Positions 37,501 to 52,500 of a stretch of 64,000 nt of DNA are shown here, piece after piece. Position numbers and translations under genes: made by a program. Positions within the stretch are counted from its first letter, which is position 1. Every line of letters starts with the position of its first letter. The notes below the pieces were generated by a model. The model was not told the DNA's origin, did no database searches, and saw only the letters and a program-made list of their open reading frames with translations. Source of the stretch: Xenopus tropicalis (Eukaryota; Chordata; Amphibia; Anura; Pipidae); NCBI RefSeq assembly GCF_000004195.4, contig NC_030679.2, forward strand, positions 33,593,712-33,657,711, in the 5' to 3' direction.

Positions 37501-40500
37501 TGCTGGTAACTGGCACATATCCTTTGTATGGATTGCATCCCATAAAAAGCACAGCCCTATCTCCTTGACTCCCAGGCCTGACTGTCTCTGTGCCAGAGAA
37601 ATCCTATTTCCAGCCCCATAACATAAAGCATATAAGATGCCATAAGAGCGTACAGACATTCCGTTCTTGATAAGGCTAACAAATAAGCGCTGCTACGGTA
37701 GGTGAGAGGTGCACGCTAGGAGAAAATAGCTTCTAATACAGGCAATGGTTAACATTCACACAAGCAGAGTCTGGCCTAGTTATCTGACCTAAAACACAGT
37801 AATAAACAGATTCCAAATGCTCACTTGACACTGCAGGTTTATATAAATAAAGGTAAGAAATGGTGCTCTTTGGTAAAACACACATGCTTCCTATTTTCTC
37901 ATGCGCCTTTCTACCTCAACACAATAACTCACAGTGTTTAATCATGTGGCCTCAATAAATTTTTTGGAGGTATGACGTTCAAATGGGTAGTTCACCTTAA
38001 AAATAACTTTTAGTATGAGGTAGACAACCGTCTGAAGAGAAGTGACCGTGCATTGGACAAAACTGCCAGCTGGCACCTTGCTGGGGTAAAAAGTGATGGC
38101 CTAGTCCGCTGACTGAAACAATATTTTTGCTGTGATTTCCAGAAATACTAGACCAATGGTATACCACAGAATCCCCCAGCGCTTGGCCCACCAGTTGAGC
38201 ATCCCCCCCGCCCTTTATTGCGCCCCTTCTCCAGCATCATTGAAGTAGACTGTGGAGTTGAGCAGCTCACATCCAGCTTGCATCGCCAGGCAGATTCAAA
38301 AAGTTAAACTAGGGGTAGGTGAAAAGACACCTGCCCATAGTTACATAGTTTCATAGGACTGAAAAAAGTCCATCAAGTTCAACCCTTCCAAGTAAACCCA
38401 ACCCACACAACCCACACCTACCAATCTATACTATCCTTTGTTGTGCCCTAGTCACGTACATCTTCTGCCTACCATTAAATTAGTTCCAGCTCTGGAAACC
38501 CCCAATGACCACACCAGAGGGTGCTGTGTCTCTGCTGCCCCCTATGATCTGTGTAAACGCTGGAAAATGACGATTGTGTTTGTGAAGTCATGGATCAACA
38601 TTGATTCTTGACAAGCTCCCCTTCTTTGTGGGGTCTGCTCCCCATTAGTTATTTAAAAGACAAAGCTTGTGCTAATTCAGCTGATAAAGAGTCACTTTTA
38701 TTATTCTACATAGGTGTCATTTTGCAATTTTCTTTTCAAAATGGTATAAAAAGGATTTTTTATATAGCATTTCTAATTATTTACAGCACTACGCATAGTT
38801 ACAGCGAGGAGAGTGGAGGGGTTGGACAGCAGATGAATGCATATTTGGGTAGTGTTGTAATGTGATATTTCACAGCATAAATACCTGCCTACTGCTCAAA
38901 GCAGCTACTGGCTGGCCTGTCATTTTAGGCCTCAGATACAGATGGAGCTATAAAGAGGACCATGAAGATTCAGATGAATTGCAAATAACTATCTCATTTC
39001 CATAGCAAAAGAAGCAAGTAATAGCCTATCAGTGTGTTGCAACACAGTAAAATACTTGGCACCAGACTAGACTCTTCAGTCTTCACAGTCTCCAGGCCAA
39101 GTTTAAACTGTGTCATTCACGCATAAAGTTTGATTTGCATGACAAAGAACTCAGTAGGTGTTTGAGCTCGCTGGTGCCATGCAGCCGGTTCATAGGTATG
39201 GAGTCTGTTAACAACAGATGCAAGGGGAAACAAACATACAGCTTGGTCTCAAAATAGCTTTTTTCTAATCAATAAGAACCAAAACTCCCTTATACTTATA
39301 CAACTTCAGTACCACTATAGAGAAGGCAGCACAATATACTGTAGATCCAGCACATTCATGCCTAAGTTATAACATATTGCAGATATCAGGGTGCAAGTGC
39401 AAATACAAGTTCAGTTCCCATATTTTTTCACACAATTCAGTGTTTTTTCCTGGAATTCCAGTGTCATTGTGGTCACAAGGGGGAGATTCGCTTGGCACAA
39501 TTGCACTGTGCCTACTGCAGTTGCTTACTATATGGCAAATTACTGCAACTGAGCATGCATTTAGTGGCAAATAGGCTGCTTCCAAATAGGCTGTGTTCCA
39601 AGTGCAAGTGATGTTCGTGCCTGATTTTTTAGGTGGAAATGTCCTGTGCCTATTGACGCCGGGCGTGAAGGGAACCCTGGCTCAATTGCCTGACCAGGAG
39701 GTGGCAGCAGCTCCAGGGTTCCCCTGCATCGATAGGTGCAGCAATTCTCGATTTGGAACACAAGGAAGGAGTGATGCCCAGCACAACTTAACAGAAGCAT
39801 GAGTACATTTTGACACAAGTAACTTTAATAAAGGTGGTTTTACGTGCAACTGACTACAGGAAAGTGCAGGGGCCCCAACTGCACCTGGGGATGTAAAGAG
39901 CCCTATCTTCTTTTTAAAGCAGCCACTGGACGCAGACTGCCTGTCCCACTTCTCCTACATTTATAAGATTCAGTCTTATTTTGTAGATCATGGAGCCCAT
40001 TCCCCTTTTTGAGGGTATAATAATAATAAAATAATAATAATTTAAAATGACAAAGGTCTGTAACAATGCAAAAGAGTTAGAGACTTAATCTGTAAAAAAA
40101 AAAAATGTCTTATATAGTCCTTTCCCACCTTATTATTAAACCATAGATCTATTAAACAGAAAAAAGTACATACTTTGCAAAAAACATATGCAAAAAAAAA
40201 GCAAATACCTTCTCTTTGCTTCTTCATATCTCAGTTGTAGCCTGACCTTCTCGGCCAAATGGTTATTACTGACCACAGAAAGCTGGGGAAACAAGAGAAC
40301 AGGTCGTCAGCTGAATGGCACAAAAAACTAAGTGACAAAGATTAAAAAAGATAATAGAAAATATTACAGTTACAAATAGCCCCGTGCCGTTGCCATGCAA
40401 AATAACAAGCAGAGGTGAAATAACGATTAAAATAAGTAAAAATGCACAAAATGTAAGCAGATTTCCCTCACTTTCACTGATTTTTAAAGGAAGAGATGAT

Positions 40501-43500
40501 CTAACTTAAAAAATTTTGGATTTTGCCTTCAAGAAAGAGGAACTTCAGAGGTTGTTGATCAGTATAAATACACTACATAGTTAAAAAGTATAATAATCTA
40601 CCCATTCAAATTCACATTACAAAACCCAAGGTATTAGCAGTCCTACTAGTCTGTTAAAGCCATTTCCCACTACTGTTCTGAGAAGGCTTTTTTCTAGATG
40701 TTGGAACGTTGCTGACCTGGCTCACATCAGCACTCCTATTCATCCCAAAGGTCTTCAGTTGGGTTGAAACCACCCAAGTATTCAAAATTATGTACAGACC
40801 TCAGGGGGCTATTATCCTGCTAAAACAGGAAAGAGTCTACCCCAAAGTTTTGCAGCAAAGTAGGCAACACAGAATTGCCAAGGGGGTAATTTTAGTTGAC
40901 ACCTCCTATCTAAACTGACTCCCTCCAATCCATTATGAACAATTCTGCCTGACTTATATGCTTCTCCTCCCACTGTCCTCTGCCAGTTCCTGCACTGGAT
41001 ACTCATTATACATAGAATTTACTTGTACTCATTTATAAAGAACTCAATAATTTCACACCATCATACATCAACTCCATGATAACCATGTAGGAATTTTCAC
41101 ATGCTGTACCCATCCTCTGTGAGTTCCACCCCTTCTCAGTAGACTTTCCCAAAACCTCTATACCATCAAACTATCAATTAAAACCCACATATTCATTCAA
41201 GACTATAACCTAAGGGCCTCAGCAACCTAAACCTTCCTTAAACCCCCTTTTCTCGTCACTTCCACTGAAACTACTGGTTTTAATTTTTTTTACTATGTTC
41301 TTACCACTGCTATCTTAACCAACATGACCTTTACAACCACTCTGTTTGTGTCACTTCCTAGCCCTCTTAGATTGTAAGCCCTCATGAGCAGGCCCCCTTG
41401 ACTGTGTACTAACAATATGCTTGTCTGTATATGTAATCTGTTATGTCTTGTATTTCTATATCCTTACTGTGTAAAAATATACAGCTCTTAGACTTAAAAT
41501 AGCTCAGATTTAGAAATGATTTCAATATCTTTTAAATATGGAATGCTGCAAAAAGCTCTTTTGTATATTAACAGTATGCACTATAACTAGATGTATTTGG
41601 TGTTGAATGGTTGTGCAGACTGTCCCAACCTTAAAGTGCAGTCTAGCTGTGAATGTTAATTGCTTTATTTTGGAAGTAAAAAAGGGACATTTCTAAGGTA
41701 TAAAGAGAGAAAAATCAGAAAAGAAATTTAGCACTTACATTTCCTGAAATATCTGTTTGAGAGCTGACATTGAGATACTGCCTGGACAGAGAATTAGCTG
41801 AAGATGCTAAAGAAGTATTGCTGGCCCAGAGGTCTGATTGTGATCCTTTGTCAACGAGGAATCCATTTTTTAATTCAGCAAGACTCTAAGAAAAGAAACC
41901 AAGGCCACGGTTTACTGACAGTCATTAAACATACATGCAGGTGCATATTATTATACCTTGCTTTGATTATATCTGTAATGGTTTATAATAATGTCGTAAT
42001 TGATATCCAGTCAATATTATAGTGTTTGGTTCTTTTTAATAAATTACCTGAATTAGGTCTAGTTTCTCTCGTTCGCCAGAAGTAATTGCCTTTTTGATAG
42101 TTTTCATCTCATTCAGGATAGCTTGGGCTTCATCAAGTTTATAAGCGCAATGATTTTTAGACATTTTTAAGTCAATCCTGTTTAAAAGAAACATATTAAT
42201 GAGGTCTATCCTTGATTAAAACTGTAAATATTTAGAGCAATTTGTGTGTCCTTAATGTTATAAGAAATATAAAGGAACTAAGGCCAAGGTGTGACATGCT
42301 TTTTGGCTCAGGAATGGTATAAAAAGAACAACCTTTTACTCTAACGCAATACCTGAAATACAAAGATTCCAAGCTAACAAGCCCATTGTACTATAAAAAC
42401 AGATAAAGACCACATAAACAGAATATGTGCCAAATGGGAGCATACTCCAAACCCAAGTGTCAACCAAATGCACAGTTTACCAACCTTAAGGTAAAATGTC
42501 CCTATGCATAACTAGTGTTAATCTTCCATTTGTTTTACCTTAACAGACAGTAAAATATAAGAGCAAGTTTTACAAATTTACTCTATGTACAACTAGCATA
42601 CATCCAAATGAACAGTAGCAGCACCATTTGAAGAATTCTTTCTAAGTGAACTGAATAACAACCCCATCTGTTACAGATTGCAGTACTGGTGTCTGTACAG
42701 AATGCATCAGCTTTCATTTGTATACACAGATATACAGTTGGAAACATACAAATATTCATATAATTATGCATTTTTGTATTTTCTTTGTGAGCTGTAAATT
42801 TCAATATTATACATTGCAAGAACTGTATTTTTTGTGTCTCTCTATCCCTAATATATATAGAAAACTGAGTAGGCCCTCCACAAAAAAATGCGCATAAATA
42901 TTATGACTATGAAGCTGAAATGAAATAAAAAATTTTAAATATTCCTTTTTTTTTTTAAATATGGCTCGTATTCGACTACTTTCTTCTTAAACAGATAGTA
43001 AGATTGCATAATTGTAGTTCTACCTGGCCACGCATTGGCAGTTTATAAGGTATCTAGGAGCCACGGGTTAAGGGGAAAGCAAATTTCATCTTCTCAAGGC
43101 TGCTTTTCATGGCCATAGGTAGAGCAGCCCAATACATTTTAATTTACAAACTAACACAATGACATAGGGCCAAGCTGGTAAAACACCTGGCAAGGATGAG
43201 GCTGGTATTACAAAATTACTACTATTGTAGTTTGTAGTCTGTAAATTTGTAATATCCTTAATTTTAGCCCCTGGTCTGCCCTTGATCTGCCCTAATCCTA
43301 CTTATTTCTTTCCCCAATCTAGCCAGCTCTCCTACTGTCTATGTGTCCCCGCCATGCCCTTTTAAGTCATTACCCTGCCCCCTTTCGTACCCACTTCCCC
43401 ACCAGCCAGTAAGATTCTTTTAGAAAACTGGTAAGCCTGGTATCCCCATATCATTGGCTCATGCGTTTGTTGTACTGGCTTCTGCAAAGAACTATCAATA

Positions 43501-46500
43501 ACAGATGTTACTAAGTTAGCCTGTGAAGAATTCTTCTAATGATGCATCATTGCCCTTGTGCTATATATAAGATGGGAAGAGAGAGGATATGCAGATAGTC
43601 CAGGTGTGGCCACAGTCGTCATGTCCTTGGAAACAGAGTTGTCATATCAGGGCTGTAATTATTTAAAACCATATAACATGTCACCTTGGCCTCAGCTTTT
43701 ACAGAGAATAACGTAAGCCCAACCAACACTTATTCAAGGTATCAAACTGCAGGTATATTAGAAGTCACAAACAAGGCCAGAACTAGGGGTAAGCAGAAGA
43801 GGCACATCCTAGGGAACAATGCTGGGGGGAAGGCTAGGCATGTATCTCTTTTACTCCCCTACTCCATGCCCTTGTCTCACTGCTGGCCCATTACTGTCCT
43901 TGCTCATAGCACTTGTCCTGGTGCATTGCGCTCCCCCTTCTCTCACTGTCATATGCGTGCACGACAGTGAGGGGAGGGAGAGAGGTGGGTCACCTAGGGC
44001 GCCTGGCCAGCTAGGCCCAGCACTGGTCACAAACCCCAGCTGAAGCTCCTTATCATTGTATTAGAGGCATAGGATATATTATCCAGCATGCTTAGGACCT
44101 GAGGTTTTCTGGATAAGGAATTATTGAAAAATTGCACCACCACTACCTTAAGCCTGGATCTGACCGAATACCGAACTAAATCCAGGATTCGGTGCATTCA
44201 TGGTGTTCCATGAATGCTATATCTACTACCTGACACATAAATGAGTAGAATATACCATTTTAAAGGATACGTAAACACTACATTTTCCTACCATATATAA
44301 AGGTTGGGCACATCTCCCCCACCCAATCTGCATTATTTGCACTGCATTTATTCCCACTGGTCACCAGCACCATCACATATTTCTAAAACAAATAGCAGCT
44401 TTCACCTGGCGGCCATTTTCCCTGTGATACATAAACATGTTTCTCCAGCAGAGTGTAAAGTGATGCCATCTCTTTATTGGCTGCTAGACTGGAAGTGTGT
44501 TTAGTAACCTGAGCTAAGAAGAACTGAGCATGCTCAGTAGTCAACAGTCAAAATCAGTTCCTAAGAGAGGAGGCCGAGTGGGTGTCTATTCAACATTACA
44601 AGTTAAATGGCAAAAAAGTAAAGCAGGAAAAAAAAAATCACCTAAATCATAGTGTAGTTTTAGTTCTACCAAGTAATGGAAAATGTACTGAAACCCTATA
44701 TAATGCTACAGAAAAAACAGCTTGGATTTATCCATCTTTAAGATCTTAAGATAAAACAGCTCTATGATATGGTGAGTAGAGTAAGTGGTGACTTGTACTC
44801 TCATTCTAATTGCCAGTTTGATAATCCCCACACTGGCCACCTTTGTTATATAATCAGGTTAGCCTAAGATTTAAATTGCCAGAATTGTTATTCCACTGTT
44901 TCAACACACATTCCTGCAGCCAAACGAAAGGCGTAAATGCTAAGAGAGCTCAGCAGAGCTGTGGAACAGGTTTAGCAGGCGATTATGAACAGTCAAGTAC
45001 ATTCTTCCTATACCCATCTGGGACATACTTCTGTAATGTTAGATGGCAACTTGCTAATAAAAAAAAAAAAAATAGTATTTATATGGGAGCCGCACCAGAA
45101 ATTCTAATAGTGAGAAATGAAAGGGTTGCTAGTGCTACAAGACCTTGTTAAGCACAGAAATGTCAGCTGCCTTAAGATCAAAACAAGCCCTGCTAATCCT
45201 TTCTTTCAGCTTGATCTCCTCTAAAATGTCACATCCTAGCTACTTGCTGAAATATCTCACTCGCAGATTTATTTTCTTTTGTTTTGAAAGTGTGATGTCA
45301 AAGAAAATCCGGCAAGGGAAAACAGTGAAAAAGATTTCCATGCAGGATTTGTTTGGGAAAACGTCTTCTGTAGGCTACTGAAAAAAACACTAATTTAATT
45401 TGTTGAGGATGTTTTTCTTCATATTTTCAGAATATCACTATTTTTAAATAATTTTTAAATCTGACCTAAATGTCTGAATATATCACTAATCAGGGGGGTG
45501 TGCACCTTTGTCGCTTAGTCCAAGTGGCATTTTGAAAAGACAATCAATGCCCTTGTCTGATCCCCCTACATGTGCCATGTATTTGACAGTAGCCCCAGCA
45601 GGAACAAGGCTTTTCACAGCCCTGTACTTGCCCAATGTTTGGCAAAGTCTCCCTTGCACCACTCTCTGTGCTTGTTTGGGATATGCCATCAAAGGTGCAG
45701 AGTGAGATTAGTGTTGCATAACTAAATGGTGCATATGCCAAGTGAATGGCTTCCTAAAGAGCCTGTTTTTGTATCCTTTAGGTAATTGATGGAAGATGTT
45801 GTAAGAAGTGTAGGGTCATTGATGTAACCATTGGCACAAGTGCTGGAATTGTGCCAGAGGTTTCATAAATAACCCTACTCTCTTACAACAACTTCCATCA
45901 GTTACTCCCAGTGACCGAGATCTTGGGCAAGATATACGCACTATAGAAATACTTTATGAAATATAAGGCAAGTTAAGATGGGTTATCTTCCATAAAACAC
46001 AGGTAAGATAAAAAATAATTCCTACTCTTTGAGAGTTTGGTAGCCATTTTCTTTATACTGGAGTTCTTGTCGCAGAAAGACCATTTCTCTTTTTAGTTTG
46101 TTCACCTGTAAGACAAAGTACCTATTAGGCAGTGGTTCCATAGGCACCAACTATACTTATATATATTTATATATATTTAAAGTTTTATTCTTATGTATTT
46201 TTTTCAATTGTTATTGGTAGGCAGACATCTCAGTGCTTTGTGCCTGATTCTGAGCTTTTAGAAAGAGCCAGCACTAAACAATAGAACTGCTTTTAGGTAA
46301 CCTATTGTTTATCCTACTCATTGTCATGACTTGGCTAAACTGGACTTAGATTTTACTATTGAGTGCTATTCTAATATCTACCACTTGATGGCGCGCTGAA
46401 GCATTTTTAGCAATGCAGATGTCAGGGAGCTGTTATCTTGCTACCTGGCCATTGTGCTGCTGATGAGTCTTATCTTAATCATTTTCATATTTTTTTTTTA

Positions 46501-49500
46501 CTTGATGCAACTGTTTTTGCAGGAATGTTAAACGGGCTGTATATCCCTTTTTTCAAGTTCAATGTATAAATCTTTGTGCTGAATATTCTATCTGCCTATT
46601 GTTTTAATCATGAATCAGGACAAACAGGGTAACTGAAGCCACTCCATATTAGGTCCCACCAGTGCACACATGGTTTTAACTGCAAAAAATCTTTGGGTTT
46701 TTTTATTTTTTGAGATAACAAGAACCTAAACTGAACATGTTTATTCCTTGCAAGGAATATAATTGGTTGCCCCCAACCCCCATGACATGGATTTTAAAAT
46801 ATGGCCGTACTTCCTACAAATGGATTAAATAAAGTACAATTCATTATTTGCAAAAACTGATGTATTCAAAATTACATATAAGCAGGCCATAACAGATTCC
46901 CTTCAATAATGTAACTACAGTATAAGGGCCAGGGCCCATGTACAGGCTGTGCAGCTGGAACCCCCCACCTAATCCCCTTTAGGGTAAACAAGTAGCAAAA
47001 CCCCCCAAAAATAAAAACATGTCAATCAAAATCCATTAAAACAGAAGATAGAATATTTAACATACCCTGGATTTTGTTGTTGCAATTTCAGCTTTTAGAA
47101 TATCAGGATCATATTTGGAACTTGAGGAGGAGCCAGATACCACTAAAACAAATAAAATGTTACTTTCATTCATGAAAACAATAGCTGATATCGTGATTTT
47201 TGTGTTGAACTTTTTATTTCTAAATTACACTGTTTACATAGCAAATAATTCACTTTACCAATTAAAATGTTATTCTTGAACCAACAAAGGTAATTTTTTA
47301 GCTGTAACATTAGTGTGTAGGCGCCATATCAGTGCATTGTGCCTGAGCTTTCTGAAGGAGCCAGCGCTACACATTAGAACTGTTTTCAGGTAACCTATTG
47401 TTTCTCCTACTCCCATGTAACTGGAGGACTTGGACTTGATTCCTTACTATTGAGTGCTATTCTGATACCTACTGGGAGCTGCTATCTTGCTCTCTTCCCA
47501 TTGTTCTGCTGATCGGCTGCTGGGAGGGGGAGGATATCACTCCAACTTGCAGCTCAGCAGTAAAGTGTGAAGTTTATCAGAGCACAGGCCAGATGGCTGC
47601 AGCACCCTGGGAAATGTAGAATATGGCTAGCCCCATGTGAAATTTCAAAATTAAATATAAAAAATCTGTTTGTGTTTTTGAAAAAGGATTTCAATGCAGG
47701 ATTCTGCTGGAGAAGCTTTATTAACTGATGGGTTTAAAATAAAAACATGTTTTCCCATGACAGTATTCCTTTAAACACATATGTAATAAACTGTATGACA
47801 AGTAAATATTACTGTTGAAAATTAATCTCTTGAATAATTTTACACATTTTTTAACATGCAAACAGCTACGCATAACAGTAACTATGTAACTATTATTTTT
47901 ATCTGTTTACATAGATTTCTAGTTATTTGCTTTCTTAGTACCGAGATTTATTTTTTTAGTATTCACGGTATCTGATAATCAGCCTACTTTATTCTGAATT
48001 CCAAACACCTTGTTTCCTATGTTACCAAATGCCACAAACACCTGTCGCAAAGTGAGCACTTGCACACATAAATACACAGTATGTGAAGTAGGGCTAAAGG
48101 TTGGCTATACATGACCTTGTGGTGCTTTGTGCTTTTTTCAATGCCTAGAATGACAATGCTTCTCTGCAGTGAAATGTGCGTCAGGCTCCAGTACTCACAG
48201 CTTGTCTGAGATCCCACTTTATGCTTCCAGACATCATTCAGGGTCCTGTATTCTTTCTGTGCTAATTCGAGCCTCTGCTGTTTGACTTGGTAAATTTCTT
48301 TCTGTGCGAGTAAAGCCTCTTGGGCCAGCACCAGATAATCCTTCAGCATGCGCTCTTGCTCTCTCCTCCATTGCACCCTTGGGTCCTCTATCTGTGTGGT
48401 TTCTAGAAAACATTTAAGGTTTAATTGGACAAGAACACACATGGGTCAGTGGTTATTGCTTCTTGGGAACAGTTGACTGATTTTACAGAAGTGTTTTTCA
48501 GACTTGTTGGCTTGAAGTCCACATTTATGGTTAAACATTATTCTACTTATAAACCTTTATTCATATAGACTTGTCATATTACTCAATGCTTTGCAAAGAT
48601 TGTTTATCATTCTCTTGAATCCTTGCCACAACGGAGCTTCCGATCTAATTGCACATTCACACATTATGTTCAAATTCAGAAACCAACTAGGAAGCCCTGC
48701 AAGGAAGGACAGTATCTGAAAGAAACTCATACAGATATGAAGAAAATGCAAAACTCAACTTGCAGAGATCTTAGACTGTAAGCTCCACTGGGCCCTGCCC
48801 CATAGACTGATATGAAAGATGTATTTCTTTAAAGCACTGCTGAATATGTCAGTACAATATAAATAAATAAGAAGAACCATTGTACAGGTATGGGACCTGC
48901 TATCCAGAAAGCTCAGGACCTGGGGTTTCCAGATAAAGGATCTTTCTGTTATTTGCATCTCCATAACTTAAGTTTATTAAAAAATAATTTAAATATTGAA
49001 TAAACCCAATAGGATTGTTTTGCCTCCAATAAGGATTAATTACACCTTAGTTTTGATCAAGTACAAGGTACTGTTTTGTTATTACAGAGAAAAAGGAAAT
49101 CATTTTTAAAAATTAGAAGTATTTACTTATAATGTTACATACTTATTGTACAGCGCTGCGGAATATGTTGGCGCTTTATAAATAAATGTTAATGTAATAG
49201 TTACATAGTTACATAGGGTTGAAAAAAGACCAGTGTCCATCAAGTTCAACCCATCCAAGTAAACCCAGCACCCACAACCCACACTTACCAATCTATACAC
49301 TCGCATACATAAACTATAAATACAACCACTAGTACTAACTGTAGATATTAGTATCACAATAGCCTTGGATATTCTGATAGATCAAGAACTCATCCAGGCC
49401 CCTCTTAAAGGCATTAACAGAATCTGCCATTACCACATCTCTAGGAAGGGAATTCCACAACCTCACTGCCCTCACCGTGAAAAACCACCTACGCTGCTTC

Positions 49501-52500
49501 AAATGGAAGCTCTGTTCCTCTAATCTAAAGGGGTGACCTCTGGTGCGTTGATTGTTTTTATGGGAAAAAAGTACATCCCCCAACTGCCTATAATCCCCTC
49601 TAATGTACTTGTACAGAGTAATCATGTCCCCTCACAAGCGCCTCTTTTCCAGAGAAAACAACCTCAACCTCGACAGTCTCACCTCATAGTTTAAATCTTC
49701 CATCCCCTTAACCAGTTTAGTTGCACGTCTCTGCACTCTCTCCTGCTCATTAATATCCTTCTTAAGGACTGGAGCCCAAAACTGCACTGCATACTCAAGG
49801 TGAGGCCTTACCAGGGACCTATAAAGGGGCAAAATTATGAGGGATTGTACCTGATGAAAGTTTCCGCTGTCCCAGCTAACTTGAATGCCCTAAAAGCACG
49901 TTTTTTCTTACCAACCTCGACAATAACACTTTTATTCAGCCATAAAGGTTTTGCTTTGCGATGCCTCTCCTTGCTTACAAGAGGGATATACTGCTGTGCA
50001 TACCTACAAAGCAATGTTTTAAAGATGTTCCATTTTCCTTCTGTGTCTAACCCCATGAAAAGCCTTTCCCAGTTGACACATTGCAGAGATGCCCTTATAC
50101 TGGCAAAGTCTGCACGTCTAAAATTGAGCGTTTTAGTTACTCCCTTATAGCGCTGTCTCGGCAGCATTATCTCAAAGGAGACCATGTTGTGATCACTGTT
50201 CCCCAAATGCTCACCCACACAAATGTTAGAGATGAGTTCATTATTATTAGAAATCACCAGGTCCAAAATAGAGTCATTCCTAGTGGGTTCTTGAACCGCC
50301 TGAAATAAAAAGTTGTCATTTAGCATATTTACAAACCTACTAGCTTTTTCTGACTTAGCCACCCCATTACTCCAGTTAATGTCCGGATAATTAAAGTCCC
50401 CCATAATAACAACTTGACCCAGTTTTGAAGCCTCCTCCATTTGCAACAATAGCTGGGCCTCATCCCCCTCATCTATACGGGGTGGTTTATAGCATACACC
50501 AATGATCATTTTCTTTGTGACCTTCAGCCCTACTGAAATTTCTACCCAAAGAGATTCGACGTTTTCATTGGTAATGTCTTTATTACATGGCTTTAAATCT
50601 GACTTTACATAAAGACAAACCCCTCCACCCTTTTTAATCTCTCTGTCCCTCCTGAAAAGTGTATAACCATTTAAATTCGCAGCCCAGTCGCATTTATCAT
50701 CCCACCAGGTCTCAGTGATACCTATTAAATCATAATTTTCAATACATGCAATAGCTTGCAGCTCCCCTAATTTACCCGACAAGCTACGCGCATTAGCCAG
50801 CATGCAGCGGAGATTACTACTTCTCCCTCTGATGTTTACATTAGCTAAGGGAGAGTTAGAGCTAAGGCAATTATGAGACTGCTTTCCTTGTAACGGAAGC
50901 TCCTTATCTGATAAACTATATGCCCCCCTCACTCCTCCCCCACAACTCTTTGCTAGTCCCCCTACCCCGTCTACACTAATTTTCCCATAGAATTCTAGCT
51001 CACCCCCCCCCCCCTTGTCTTTTTTAAACACTCCTCCAACCTCTTAACCATTCCAATGTAGTCTATGGGAGATGGCCCTTCTGTAATTCGGAACTTTCTG
51101 GATAAGGGATCCATACCTGTACTTCCCATTTGTTTAGGATTCACTTCCTAATAATCAGGTAGCATTGTTGTCAGCTAACCATAGTTCCAAGAATATCCAA
51201 GTCAGCAAATAAGTGTTTACCCCAAATTGCAAGGTCTGCTTCTTCTGTAGTTATACCCCTGCCCAAGAGCAGTGGTGGTAAAGAGAGATAATGAAGAATA
51301 TAGGAGATAAACAGCACAGTAATAACCCACAAATTGTGGATATCTCCAATATCCCAATTTCCTGAAAGAAAACATAAACTCTGCAAGTTCATGTTCTGTT
51401 TGTTTCTGGTACAAGAACATGCAAGGTAATGCCATCACAACTGAACAGCAGCTTACTGTAAATGAATTTCTATATGCTATATATATATATATCTATTTAC
51501 TAACTTAAACTGGTGATCTATGGGTAGAACAAAGGAAATAAGCATACACATACATGAGAGGTTTCAGAATTTGTACCTTCATTAGACAGGCAAAACCTGA
51601 AACCCAGCTTGCAACTAATAAATACCTAATGTGGCCTGTGCAAAACAATACACTGGAACTCAGTCTGCACCAACATGAGAAAAATCTGTAGCAGCTGGGA
51701 AAGAATGGGGCCTAAATTATTCACGCTGGTATTTTAATGGGTTAGCAATGTGTATGGAACAATCTGATTATGAATGATTTCTGCAAGTTAGCGAGGAGTC
51801 AGAACAAAACAACAGGCACTAACATTTCTTGATTAATGAGGATAGCATGTCTGTATCGTGTATTTAGTTTTGCAATTATACATGTTAATCAGTTTTTTGT
51901 GCCCTCTGTCTAACTTTACTCTGCCAATTCTCTGAACATTTCCTTGGCAGTGATGCCCTCCATCAGGCTGTTGGCAACATCCCGCACAACTAATTATAAC
52001 CAGGAATAGGCAGGGTTAAAGCAAAAAGGAGACTCATCAAGAGGCCGTGATTCATTCTTAGTTAAATTTTGGTCCAAAACCATATCAGCATCATTAAGCA
52101 CTGTATAGTCAAGTGGGGCATTCCTCTGTCAATTAGAAATAGGCACCATCGTAAGGAGTAACGACGTACAAATGTAAGGCATGCCAACACATGCAAACAA
52201 TAAAAAAGATCATTAAGCTATATTTATTCTGTAGAAAGCATCAGCATACCTGAGTAAAGAGCCCCAGAAGCTCCCTCTGTTTGTTTAAGATAGCAGCTGC
52301 CATTTTAGCTTGGTCTCCCTAGCTGCTGTAGCTCTAGGGGCTGGTAGCTCAGATAACACATTCTGATGGGAGGGGGAGTGAATTCTTATGAATTCTTATA
52401 GGAGGAGGAGGAGAAGGGAGAGAGCTGTGCAGACTCCACCCCGGGAATGAAGGATTTTTCTGAGAGAGGAAGTCAGATACCAAAATACATGTATACACAA

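Noticed and set aside
48017..48198. Extension of exon 3 beyond QTS
   Set aside because: Frame continues by chance after the gtgagt donor; splicing to exon 4 restores LVSGSSSSS as in human.
49335..51031. Endonuclease/RT frames as a host gene
   Set aside because: They are a CR1 retroposon: APE endonuclease motifs, CR1-type RT C-terminus, ATGTAACT tail, inserted in a MITE.
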